Assembly: GCA_032207245.1 (NCBI GenBank) | Contig: CM063502.1 | Location: 43,652,162 to 43,716,161 of the forward strand | DNA: 64,000 nt | Direction: 5' to 3' | Source: Pardosa pseudoannulata | Lineage: Eukaryota > Arthropoda > Arachnida > Araneae > Lycosidae | Part shown: positions 14,604 through 26,219 of the stretch, one piece after another | Layout: each line of letters starts with the position of its first letter | Numbering within the stretch: position 1 is the first letter of the stretch | The notes under the pieces: model-generated | What the model was told of the DNA's origin: nothing | What the model saw: only the letters and a program-made list of their open reading frames with translations | The model's database searches: none | Translations under genes and position numbers: made by a program

Positions 14604-15284
14604 TACGAATCATTTTCTATTCACTATTTGTTGGATTTTTTTCCAGTAAAAGTCTTAAAAATCCTAAATTTCTCAATTGTTTTTTAAAATTCCAGCTTTT
14701 AATTTATTTCTTTTATAATGTAACTCATTTAATAAATTTATACTTTTAATTTGTTATTTTTATATAAAGTAATATTTAGACTTGTATTTGTTAATCTAAA
14801 AATTTAAAAATTATTATTATAATAATAAGTTGTTACATTTACGTGTACACTAAAATGTTTTATATGGGAAGTTTTTATGTTTATTAATAAACAAATTATC
14901 TTATATTTTATTATTTCTCTCTCATGCAATTAATAAAAAACTGTACAAAAATTTTATTAATATCTTTTAAATCGCCCTTATAGATATATCGGATTATTTC
15001 GCATCCTAACTCTAATGTGGTAAATAGAAAATCTGCGATATATTTTAAAATTTATTTTTAGACAATCGGTATATTTAACACAAGATTAATAATAAATAAA
15101 TTAGTAAGTTAACAAAAACTAAAAGCATCAAAGAGAAATAGAGTATACAGCTTCCATAAGAAAATTGTGATGTGTTTAGATACAGGAATTTCTAAAGGTG
15201 CTAGTTGTTAGAGAAGAAGGTCCAGTTGTTATGATGGTTTACGCGAATCCAAATAAAAGCTTAGGGTGTTCAAAGGATAACAAT
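14604..15284 (+). repeat. 3-kb tandem unit U5, truncated (subtype A)
   Basis: Matches 1-612 almost perfectly and ends at the same GGATAACAATT junction, lacking the island and everything 3' of it. Confidence 0.85.
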
Positions 15285-15402
15285 TTACGAATCATTTATT
15301 TACTATTTGTTGGAATTTTTTCTAGAAAATTCTTAAAAATCCTAAATTTCTCAATTGTTTTTTAAAATTCCATCTTTTAATTTATTTCTTTTATATATTC
15401 TT
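15285..15402 (+). repeat. Unit U6, left part, up to the insertion
   Basis: The first about 115 bp of a unit that resumes at 26232 on the far side of the element. The last six bases, ATTCTT (15397-15402), are the target-site duplication. Confidence 0.85.
15397..15402 (+). repeat. Target-site duplication, left copy
   Basis: ATTCTT, matching 26226-26231 exactly. Confidence 0.75.
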
Positions 15403-15408
15403 AGTAGA

Positions 15409-15501
15409 TAGAAAATGGGGGTTCTGCCCCACGGAGCCACGGGAACCCTACGTCACGGGTGACGTAGGTGATAACGTTATCTTATATACGATAACGTTAT
15501 C
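15409..15501. other. Subterminal palindrome cluster, left end
   Basis: The 22-bp palindrome at 15447-15468 contains TGACGT/ACGTCA (CRE-like). Two GATAACGTTATC copies follow at 15470-15481 and 15490-15501, and a GGGG/CCCC hairpin lies next to the terminus. Confidence 0.8.
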
Positions 15502-15750
15502 TATGTCGAGTGGAGTGGAGTAGTAGGAGTCCTGTCGTAACCTTTTACGAGGGTGAAACCGAAACTAGAAGTTTCTGTAGGAAGGAATGGCAACTGTTCA
15601 TTTTTTCGAAAGTTTGTAGGAACGGTATTCCAACGACTTGAAATGTGGATACGAAATTTTAGTGCTGCCACCTGTTGTTGAAATGAGTTAATTTGGAATT
15701 TTGTAGTGATGCCATCTGTTGAGGGATGTACGATCTTTGTAAAATATATA

Positions 15751-15812
15751 GGTACCGGGAATCGAACGTGGAACTCCACCGTGGGAAGCCAGCGACTTAT
15801 CCACTGGGCCAC
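15751..15812 (-). other. tRNA-like box A/box B segment, outward-facing
   Basis: Same as at 1079-1140. It would direct Pol III outward, toward the left terminus about 350 bp away. Downstream on the same strand are two motifs related to CAGRTGGCAGCACTA (15661-15677 and 15704-15723), the second with one change from the right-arm version. Confidence 0.55.
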
Positions 15813-16089
15813 AAATATTTAACAGAGGGAGAGTTAAAATGCAAGCCATGAATTTTCGATACACGAATACCGCTTTCTTTCACTTTTAAATAAAATATTT
15901 AATTCAATTTCTTTTACAGACACGATAATGCTACCTTTTGTAGTAAATTTATATTTATTTTCTAACAAAATATTTCACCGACATACCAGGATGTACTCAT
16001 ATCAATAAAATATGTAAATGACGAATTTTCGAGTCTATAACATTTGTGGATGTTGAAAAGAATAGTTTAAACTTAGAACTTTTAATTAA

Positions 16090-16960
16090 GTTTTTAGTTT
16101 AGAAAATTTTATTTATTACAGAACTTTCAAAATCCTCTATTACAAATTTTTATGCGAAAAGTTTTTAAATTTTTTTTTCTTAAATTTAGAATTGTTATAT
16201 ATTTTATTTTGTTACAGAAATTGATATTTTTATTTTTCAAAACTTTTCTTAAGTTGCGAATTTCTTTAAAACACAAATACTTATTAACTAATTTTCTTCT
16301 AATATTAGAAAATAAATTTTCCCATTCTAAGTACATTTCATTGTATTTTCAGACTTTGTAAAGTCGATAGAATTTTAACTCAGTTTTTAGCTTAGAACAT
16401 TTTATTTATTACAGAACTTTCAAAATCCTCTGTTACAAATTTTTGTGCGAAAAGTTTTTAAAAATTTTTTTTTCTTAAATTTAGAATTGTTATATATTTT
16501 ATTTTGTTACAGAGATTAATATTTTTATTTTTCAAAACTTTTTTTTTAGTTGCAAATTTCTTTAAAACTCAAATACTTATTTATTGACTTTCTGCTAATA
16601 TTAGAAAATAAATTTTCCCTGTCGAAGTACATTTCATTATATTTTCAGACTTTGTAAAGTCGATAGAATTTTTAACTCAGTTTTTAGCTTAGAAAATTTT
16701 ATTTATTACAGAACTTTCAAAATCCTCTGTTACAAATTTTTGTGCGAAAAGTTTTTAAATTTTTTTTTCTTAAATTTAGAATTGTTATATATTTTATTTT
16801 GTTACAGAAATTGGTATTTTTATTTTTCAAAACTTTTTTTTTTAAGTTGCAACTTTCTTTAAAACTCAAATACTTATTTATTAACTTTCTGCTAATATTA
16901 GAAAATAATTTTTCACATTCTAAGTACATTTTATCGTATTTTCAGACTTTGTAAAGTCAA
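16090..16960 (+). repeat. Three about 298-bp tandem repeats in the left arm
   Basis: The anchor TTAGAATTGTTATATATTTT occurs at about 16184, 16483 and 16781. Reading frames on both strands are by-products. Confidence 0.85.
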
Positions 16961-18299
16961 TGTTTTAAGTAATATATTCCTGTCGAAATAGATCATATTG
17001 TAAACTTAGAATACTTTTGCAGGGATTTGAAAAGATTTTCTGTGTTTTTTTATACATACATAGTATATATGCTACATTTAAATAAATGATATTCACATAG
17101 AACTATTAGCTGGAATATGATCCAATTTACCTACTTCACGAAAATACATCTATAATTTAAGTATAGACAATACATTTTTCACTTTATTTATTTTTTAATA
17201 TCGGAAGAAAATGTTAATTGTTATATAGATTATAAAGTATTAGCATTCTAATTTTCAAAAGACTTAAATTTTTTTTATTATTATTAATATTACATGTATT
17301 TACACTATATCCTAAAGTAAGACATTTCTAATCCAAGAACTTTTATTTATGAAAACAAAAATCTAAATGCTAATCTCCGATGTGATAACACCTGAGTAAC
17401 GAACGTCTTATATCTAAGGGCTCTTTTAGTAAACTATTCCAGTATCCAAAAAACTGTGTAACATTTTGATCATGTTATAGGTTAAAATTTTGATACATGA
17501 TATGAATAGAAGAAATTCAATCAGTTAGCACATTCAATTGAAATATACTATAAAGTAATATATACCTTCCATTGTATGCGAATTTGGAAATATAAGTAAA
17601 ATCGAGAGAATAATCGCGAGATAAAAAAAAAAAATTCACAAGTATATTAACTTGTAGAATGCCACTCAACACTCAAGTTGAAAGTAAATTTTCTTAATAT
17701 AAGTAACAATTATAGTTATAGGTATATGCTGTGACAAATAATTTTCAAGAAACCTCAAAAATGTCGTAAAACAACCATCGAACTTACTAATTCAGGAGAA
17801 AACAATTATAATGTTATAGTACAAATTACTAAAAATTATATTTTAGACTATATACTTTTGCTAATACAAAGGAATATATATTTTCATATGTTCAGATAAC
17901 GCATAGGTATTAAAAATTAACTACATACATGAATATATATAATTATATAGGAAGATATATTTTAATATTGAATCTTGTCTTTGAACATTTTTTTTTCCAT
18001 TGGTATTGCAATAAAATGGTATTTCAAATAACCTGAATTATTTTTAATACTTTTTAAGCCTCTTATTAAAGAATTCGTTTTTCATCCTTTTTTTTTCCCC
18101 AAAAAACATAGAAAATATCCTAACATACTAGTTTTACACATTCTTTCGCACTATGCAACAGAAATCCATGCATGTAAATCTTATAAAAATATAAATGAGA
18201 GGATGTTTAAAATTATTTTTATTTTTAAAAAATGTTTCTCAAAATTGTCAAAATTTACTTTACAGATATATAAATAGTGAATAATTTTACCCTCTATGT

Positions 18300-18412
18300 G
18301 CACAAGTCAATTTCAAACGATCCAGAATTTCTATGTCGAAAGTGATATTCAAAATCGCAAACTCCGGTACTGAAAAGCAGCGCCCTACCATTCTCTCATT
18401 GTTAGGTGAAAT
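18300..18412 (-). mobile_element. tRNA-derived SINE fragment (left arm)
   Basis: On the minus strand it reads AATGGTAGGGCGCTGCTTTTC, then CAGTACCGGAGTTTGCGA, the head of the SINE family also seen at 35552, 50286, 60765 and 63966. The box B region is eroded. Confidence 0.6.
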
Positions 18413-19794
18413 AAATTATATTAATGTTGTAAAATCCATAAGAATAACGAAAATTCCACTGAGAAATATGGAACATACTATGTTAAATTCATGGAAAAGA
18501 GGAAGCTTATAAGGTTGTAATAGCTTCTGAGATGTTATTGTTGCAAATATGTTTTGTTAGCTGTGAAACGTACACACTATTTCCGATATAAATAAGATAT
18601 AAAATTTTATGTCTCTTAAAAATTTATTAAATTTAAACTGTGAATTTGTAAATGATTTATAGAAAAAAAAATCTTTAAATATTTTAATAATGGATATTCT
18701 TACAGTTTAAAATATGAAATGATATTTATATTACACAGTTGCTAAATGAAGAAAATGTTTTTTCACTCTTGTACACATAAATAGTTAAATATAAAATGCA
18801 ATATAAAAAAGTTAATGAATTAAAACTTTATTTTCACGAATTTATTTAAGAGGCATATTAATTTTTTAAGGGTGTATTAATTTTATAATTTTTAAAGTTT
18901 TGAATAAGATAATGGTATTACCATAAATTTATTCTTTTATGAAATTGAATTTAGACAGTAAATTGAAAGAATTCAACAGATAATTTAAACTTAAGGTTTA
19001 AGACGACAATATAAACTAGACTAAACTTGTGAGAATTAGAATATGTTAGTAAAATAAATTAAGATTTCTTACATATACAGTATATTTAGAGGAAAACATG
19101 AATTCTAAACTTCATAACAATAATCTCAGTTGTGAATATACTCTTATATTAAGAAGCATTACGTTTAAGATATGTTATAAAATAATACATTTAACAAACA
19201 GCACTAAATTTCCTTCAATGAGTATTTTAGAATAAGGAACATCTGTATTATGGACAGTTTTCCACAACTTTCAGTATTAAGATAGCACTAAATTTGTAAG
19301 ATTTGGGCAATGCTTTAGAGTAAGTCATTTCTTACAAAATGAATTTAACCTATGACAAAGAATTTAAATGTTAAACTCTATAGAGGTAGCCCTAGAATAT
19401 CATGCGATTATGATCGCGTGATAATGATATTAGCACATTTGTTAGGAGACAAAATAATTAGGTAAGCACGATTATCTACAGTAATTAAATTTGAAGTAAT
19501 CGAAGTTAAATTTATACAACTACATAAACATTGCATTTCGTGAGATAAATATTTGTTAAAGTAACAGAACCTACTAAATTCTTTTTCCCATGTAGTTATT
19601 CCCTTTTTCTTTCACTTGTTTAATATATCACTTACTAATATTATTTTCTTTAACTTCCATGAAATAACCTAACATGTGATAAGTTAAAAAAAAAATAAAT
19701 AAATAAATAAAATGAGTTAAAATTAAATCTGTAAAAATACAGATGAATTACAAAAATCACACATGCACAAATATAGAGAAAGAAATCAACATAA

Positions 19795-19800
19795 TTTATT
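19795..19800 (-). terminator. Poly(A) signal of the core gene
   Basis: AATAAA on the minus strand about 20 bp after the stop codon, located at the boundary between core and left arm, so the gene appears to fill the core exactly. Confidence 0.45.
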
Positions 19801-19819
19801 TTATATACCTTATACATTT

Positions 19820-21127
19820 TTACATAGTTTTAAAAATAATTTCCTCAACAGATCTCACACTTAAATGTTTCAAAAAATTTTCACTTATAAAACCCACACT
19901 TTCAACAAATTTAGACGCTATTGCTTTAATATCTAATAATAAAAATATTTCATTACCCAACATCTGAAATTTTTCCAAGCATGTTGTAGTAAAACATGGA
20001 TGTTGTCTTTGAATAGGGTGATCGATGATACACCCATTGCATTTAAATACATCTCGAAAGATTTCCCTTAATGCATTTTCAATACAAATTATTAATTTTG
20101 TAAGCAAGAGATCTTCTTCTTCTAGAGATAAAATTGGTAGAAGTTTTCGTTCACATTGCACAAAATAGGGAAACCTTTTGAGAAATATATATTCCACAGC
20201 CATAGCATTTAAATCATGTACACAATCTTTTAAATTATTAACTTGGGTAATATTTAATTGAATTGAATGTTGTCGATTTATGGATTGTACGTACATGAAA
20301 TCTTTATAATTTAATGCTAATATATTATTGCTGGCTATGAAAGATGATTTAGTATAAATGAAATTAAAATTAGATAATTTGGAAAAAAAAATCATACCAC
20401 GTTTTCATGTCCATCACAACACCTGTTTTAGTAGGCAACATTACATCTTCTCGATTTTCATAAAATTTTCTTATGTGTACAGAAAGCTTATTTCTAAATA
20501 GTTCAAGCGTCACACACACATTATTGCCTATATGTCTCTTATAAAACACTCTCATTTTCGGAAGTATTTCCACTTGTAGAAGTATACCCCATAGACACTT
20601 TGTTAGCAGGGAGAAGATTACTAGTAGTTGAGTCCATCATATTCACGAAAAAGACATCCATCGAAGGATCGTTAAATACATCCTCTACTGCTGCTTGCTT
20701 GGCGGGAGGTAAACTTTCAAAATTTTCCCTTTTTCTTTTTCCAGAAGGACCAGGAGCTGGCTGCACTAAAGGTTGGGCCTGCATTTCATCGGAGAGGGTA
20801 GAAAATTCCCTTTGGGGAATGCCAAAATCAATGAACTGAAAGAATAAAGAAAACGACTTGTAAAATATATTTTTCTAAAATGTTTGGAAAAAAATACCAT
20901 TAATAATAATATGTCATTAATTCTTATACTTATTTAAAGTAAATATATTTCCAAAGTACATTCACACTTAATTTAAAGTAAATATATTTCCAAAGCACAT
21001 TCACACTTAAAGTATCTAAAATACATTTCTACTGTAATCAGTTTAAAATAAATCTGTTAAGAGGAAAAGATTTTAAAATAATACTTACATTAGTTTCATT
21101 GGTGGAAGAACCTGCAGCAGTATTCAT
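19820..21127 (-). CDS. Candidate element-encoded gene with PC4/SUB1-like domain and Cys/His cluster
   Basis: Not a recognised gene. A spliced model on the minus strand is exon 1 21127-21089, exon 2 20835-20622, exon 3 20572-20398, exon 4 20330-19820, giving 312 aa in frame. Intron 1 (253 bp) has GTAAGT and a TTCTTTCAG acceptor; intron 2 (49 bp) has a CTAAC branch-like site; intron 3 (67 bp) has GTATGA and TACTAA. The N-terminal part is Pro/Ser-rich with a KRKR basic patch. Exon 3 has FRNKLSVHIRKFYE and MLPTKTGV, typical of the PC4 single-strand-DNA-binding fold. Exon 4 has a cluster C-x2-C-x4-H-x5-H-x-C. Intron 3 removes a Trp usual at the end of the PC4 fold; alternatively a one-base slip in a run of nine T's joins exons 3 and 4. 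Either a real small-intron gene or one with frame damage. Confidence 0.55.
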
Positions 21128-21830
21128 AGTCCCAGTTAGTAAAAAATAGTAGTAAATTAGTACTAGAAGCCGTAGCAAAATTCAAAGTACGAATTTACGA
21201 ATGAACCTCTTCGACTTCTGCTTATAAAAGGATCCAGTAAGTCGAAGTTGTAGTAGATAATTTTTAGTCACAACAGGTAAGAAACAATAAAATAAACATC
21301 TCAACTTACAACATCAAGGGTTGAAACAACTCAACATGTTTACAAATTCTGCATCGTCATGTAGACATATGAAACATCAGAGATTACCTATATGTCTCCC
21401 CAGATAGTAATGATAAAAGTGGTCACGTTCCTCTTAGTTTCAGTTCCGAAGAAACGCGACAGGTACTACTCTTTCTCATGTGACTGATAAGGGTTATTAG
21501 TCCATTCTGACCAGTACTGATAAAAGCATAGAAAGTGGTCACATTCCTCTTATATCTGTATTAGTTCCAAAATTCATCATTTAGGATTTGTAAAATCTAT
21601 CTTTATTTTTATAAATTTAATTTTAACTCATTTTATTTATTTTTTTTTAACTCATCACATGTTAGGTTATTTCATGGAAGTTTAAAAAATTATTTAAGTA
21701 TGCATGTAATATATAGAAACAGAATACATTATGAAAAAAAAATATATATATATATATTTTATTTAGTAAGGTTCCCATTTTACATTTTTCATATGAAATT
21801 CCGTAATACAAATGTTCCTTATTCGAAAAT
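21128..21830. other. Core flank between gene start and right arm
   Basis: Unique sequence with no ORF. Near 21600-21690 it holds a partial extra copy of arm sequence (compare 21893-21985), and 21803-21829 resembles 22373-22399. These show local rearrangement at the core/arm junction. Confidence 0.6.
21197..21230 (-). promoter_or_regulatory. Possible TATA/initiator promoter for the core gene
   Basis: On the minus strand TTTTATAAG lies 24-27 bp before TCATTC, which fits the arthropod initiator TCAKTY, about 75 bp upstream of the proposed ATG at 21127. The spacing is slightly short. The plus strand also reads TATAAAAG here, so the direction is not certain. Confidence 0.3.
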
Positions 21831-23215
21831 ATTATGTTGATTTCTTTCTCTATATTTGTGCATGTGTGATTTTTGTAATTCATCTGTATTTTTACAGATT
21901 TAATTTTAACTCATTTTATTTATTTATTTATTTATTTAACTTATCACATGTTAGGTTATTTCATGGAAGTTAAAGAAAATAATATTAGTAAGTGATATAT
22001 TAAACAAGTGAAAGAAAAAGGGAATAACTACATGGGAAAAAGAATTTAGTAGGTTCTGTTACTTTAACAAATATTTATCTCACGAAATGCAATGTTTATG
22101 TAGTTGTATAAATTTAACTTCGATTACTTCAAATTTAATTACTGTAGATAATCGTGCTTACCTAATTATTTTGTCTGCTAACAAATGTGCTAATATCATT
22201 ATCACGCGATCATAATCGCATGATATTCTAGGGCTACCTCTATAGAGTTTAACATTTAAATTCTTTGTCATAGGTTAAATTCATTTTGTAAGAAATGACT
22301 TACTCTAAAGCATTGCCCAAATCTTACAAATTTAGTGCTATCTTAATACTGAAAGTTGTGGAAAACTGTCCATAATACAGATGTTCCTTATTCTAAAATA
22401 CTCATTGAAGGAAATTTAGTGCTGTTTGTTAAATGTATTATTTTATAACATATCTTAAACGTAATGCTTCTTAATATAAGAGTATATTCACAACTGAGAT
22501 TATTGTTATGAAGTTTAGAATTCATGTTTTCCTCTAAATATACTGTATATGTAAGAAATCTTAATTTATTTTACTAACATATTCTAATTCTCACAAGTTT
22601 AGTCTAGTTTATATTGTCGTCTTAAACCTTAAGTTTAAATTATCTGTTGAATTCTTTCAATTTACTGTCTAAATTCAATTTCATAAAAGAATAAATTTAT
22701 GGTAATACCATTATCTTATTCAAAACTTTAAAAATTATAAAATTAATACACCCTTAAAAAATTAATATGCCTCTTAAATAAATTCGTGAAAATAAAGTTT
22801 TAATTCTTTAACTTTTTTATATTGCATTTTATATTTAACTATTTATGTGTACAAGAGTGAAAAAACATTTTCTTCATTTAGCAACTGTGTAATATAAATA
22901 TCATTTCATATTTTAAACTGTAAGAATATCCATTATTAAAATATTTAAAGATTTTTTTTTCTATAAATCATTTACAAATTCACAGTTTAAATTTAATAAA
23001 TTTTTAAGAGACATAAAATTTTATATCTTATTTATATCGGAAATAGTGTGTACGTTTCACAGCTAACAAAACATATTTGCAACAATAACATCTCAGAAGC
23101 TATTACAACCTTATAAGCTTCCACTTTTCCATGAATTTAACATAGTATGTTCCATATTTCTCAGTGGAATTTTCGTTATTCTTATGGATTTTACAACATT
23201 AATATAATTTATTTC

Positions 23216-23330
23216 ACCTAACAATGAGAGAATGGTAGGGCGCTGCTTTTCAGTACCGGAGTTTGCGACTTTGAATATCACTTTCGACATAGAAATTCTG
23301 GATCGTTTGAAATTGACTTGTGCACATAGA
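23216..23330 (+). mobile_element. tRNA-derived SINE fragment (right arm)
   Basis: Mirror copy of the fragment at 18300-18412. Confidence 0.6.
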
Positions 23331-24666
23331 GGGTAAAATTATTCACTATTTATATATCTGTAAAGTAAATTTTGACAATTTTGAGAAACATTTTTTAAAA
23401 ATAAAAATAATTTTAAACATCCTCTCATTTATATTTTTATAAGATTTACATGCATGGATTTCTGTTGCATAGTGCGAAAGAATGTGTAAAACTAGTATGT
23501 TAGGATATTTTCTATATTTTTGGGGAAAAAAAAAAGGATGAAAAACGAATTCTTTAATAAGAGGCTTAAAAAGTATTAAAAATAATTCAGGTTATTTGAA
23601 ATACCATTTTATTGCAATACCAATGGAAAAAAAAAATGTTCAAAGACAAGATTCAATATTAAAATATATCTTCCTATATAATTATATATATTCATGTATG
23701 TAGTTAATTTTTAATACCTATGCGTTATCTGAACATATGAAAATATATATTCCTTTGTATTAGCTAAAGTATATAGTCTAAAATATAATTTTTAGTAATT
23801 TGTACTATAACATTATAATTGTTTTCTCCTGAATTAGTAAGTTCGATGGTTGTTTTACGACATTTTTGAGGTTTCTTGAAAATTATTTGTCACAGCATAT
23901 ACCTATAACTATAATTGTTACTTATATTAAGAAAATTTACTTTCAACTTGAGTGTTGAGTGGCATTCTACAAGTTAATATACTTGTGAATTTTTTTTTTT
24001 ATCTCGCGATTATTCTCTCGATTTTACTTATATTTCCAAATTCGCATACAATGGAAGGTATATATTACTTTATAGTATACTTCAATTGAATGTGCTAACT
24101 GATTGAATTTCTTCTATTCATATCATGTATCAAAATTTTAACCTATAACATGATCAAAATGTTACACAGTTTTTTGGATACTGGAATAGTTTACTAAAAG
24201 AGCCCTTAGATATAAGACGTTCGTTACTCAGGTGTTATCACATCGGAGATTAGCATTTAGATTTTTGTTTTCATAAATAAAAGTTCTTGGATTAGAAATG
24301 TCTTACTTTAGGATATAGTGTAAATACATGTAATATTAATAATAAAAAAAAAAATTTAAGTCTTTTGAAAATTAGAATGCTAATACTTTATAATCTATAT
24401 AACAATTAACATTTTCTTCCGATATTAAAAAATAAATAAAGTGAAAAATGTATTGTCTATACTTAAATTATAGATGTATTTTCGTGAAGTAGGTAAATTG
24501 GATCATATTCCAGCTAATAGTTCTATGTGAATATCATTTATTTAAATGTAGCATATATACTATGTATGTATAAAAAAACACAGAAAATCTTTTCAAATCC
24601 CTGCAAAAGTATTCTAAGTTTACAATATGATCTATTTCGACAGTAATATATTACTTAAAACATTGA

Positions 24667-25540
24667 CTTTACAAAGTCTGAAAATACGATAAAATGTACT
24701 TAGAATGTGAAAAATTATTTTCTAATATTAGCAGAAAGTTAATAAATAAGTATTTGAGTTTTAAAGAAAGTTGCAACTTAAAAAAAAAAAAAGTTTTGAA
24801 AAATAAAAATACCAATTTCTGTAACAAAATAAAATATATAACAATTCTAAATTTAAGAAAAAAAAATTTAAAAACTTTTCGCACAAAAATTTGTAACAGA
24901 GGATTTTGAAAGTTCTGTAATAAATAAAATTTTCTAAGCTAAAAACTGAGTTAAAAGTTCTATCGACTTTACAAAGTCTGAAAATACAATGAAATGTACT
25001 TCGAGAGGGAAAATTTATTTTCTAATATTAGCAGAAAGTCAATAAATAAGTATTTGAGTTTTAAAGAAATTTGCAACTAAAAAAAAAAGTTTTGAAAAAT
25101 AAAAATATTAATCTCTGTAACAAAATAAAATATATAACAATTCTAAATTTAAGAAAAAAAAATTTTTAAAAACTTTTCGCACAAAAATTTGTAACAGAGG
25201 ATTTTGAAAATTCTGTAATAAATAAAATGTTCTAAGCTAAAAACTGAGTTAAAATTCTATCGACTTTACAAAGTCTGAAAATACAATGAAATGTACTTAG
25301 AATGGGAAAATTTATTTTCTAATATTAGAAGAAAATTAGTTAATAAGTATTTGTGTTTTAAAGAAATTCGCAACTTAAGAAAAGTTTTGAAAAATAAAAA
25401 TATCAATTTCTGTAACAAAATAAAATATATAACAATTCTAAATTTAAGAAAAAAAAAATTAAAAACTTTTCGCATAAAAATTTGTAATAGAGGATTTTGA
25501 AAGTTCTGTAATAAATAAAATTTTCTAAACTAAAAACTTA
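24667..25540 (-). repeat. Three about 298-bp tandem repeats in the right arm
   Basis: Mirror of 16090-16960. Confidence 0.85.
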
Positions 25541-25815
25541 ATTAAAAGTTCTAAGTTTAAACTATTCTTTTCAACATCCACAAATGTTATAGTCTCGAAA
25601 ATTCGTCATTTACATATTTTATTGATATGAGTACATCCTGGTATGTCGGTGAAATATTTTGTTAGAAAAAGAAATATAAATTTACTACAAAAGGTAGCAT
25701 TATCGTGTCTGTAAAAGAAATTGAATTAAATATTTTATTTAAAAGTGAAAGAAAGCGGTATTCGTGTTTCGAAAATTCATGGCTTGCATTTTAACTCTCC
25801 CTCTGACAAATCTTT

Positions 25816-25878
25816 GTGGCCCAGTGGATAAGTCACTGGCTTCCCACCGTGGAGTTCCACGTTCGATTCCCGGTACAC
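25816..25878 (+). other. tRNA-like box A/box B segment, outward-facing (right arm)
   Basis: GTGGCCCAGTGGATAAGTCA and GTTCGATTCCC at tRNA spacing, pointing to the right terminus. Followed by CAACAGATGGCAGCACTA (25907-25924) and CAACAGGTGGCAGCACTA (25951-25968), both CTCF-like. Confidence 0.55.
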
Positions 25879-26126
25879 ATATATTTTACAAAGATCGTAC
25901 ATCCCTCAACAGATGGCAGCACTACAAAATTCCAAATTAACTCATTTCAACAACAGGTGGCAGCACTAAAATTTCGTATCCACATTTCAAGTCGTTGCCA
26001 TACCGTTCCTACAAACTTTCGAAAAAATGAACCGTTGCCATTCCTTCCTACAGAAACTTCTAGTTTCGGTTTCACCCTCGTAAAAGGTTACGACAGGACT
26101 CCTACTACTCCACTCCACTCGACATA

Positions 26127-26219
26127 GATAACGTTATCGTAGATAAGATAACGTTATCACCTACGTCACGGGTGACGTAGGGCTCCCGTGACTCCGTGGG
26201 GCAGAACCCCCATTTTCTA
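26127..26219. other. Subterminal palindrome cluster, right end
   Basis: GATAACGTTATC at 26127-26138 and 26147-26158, the 22-bp palindrome at 26160-26181 and GGGG-cagaa-CCCC at 26198-26210. Confidence 0.8.

Larger units (their letters stand above)
15403..19795 (+). repeat. Left terminal inverted repeat (4.39 kb)
   Basis: The reverse complement of 21831-26225, with scattered substitutions and small indels. In order inward: palindrome cluster, outward tRNA-like box, three about 298-bp tandem repeats, AT-rich unique sequence, a minus-strand SINE fragment, more AT-rich sequence, and a short ATAA/AT tract by the core. No coding potential seen. Pairing ends at ...CAACATAAT (19795). Confidence 0.85.

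Noticed and set aside
15409..15501. Parvovirus-like hairpin termini
   Set aside because: The palindromes are separate short units, and no parvovirus-type replication or capsid gene is present; target duplication and long repeats fit a DNA transposon better.
20600..20839. 79-codon plus-strand ORF opposite exon 2 of the core gene
   Set aside because: Shadow frame; the minus-strand reading has splice sites, a poly(A) signal and a domain.
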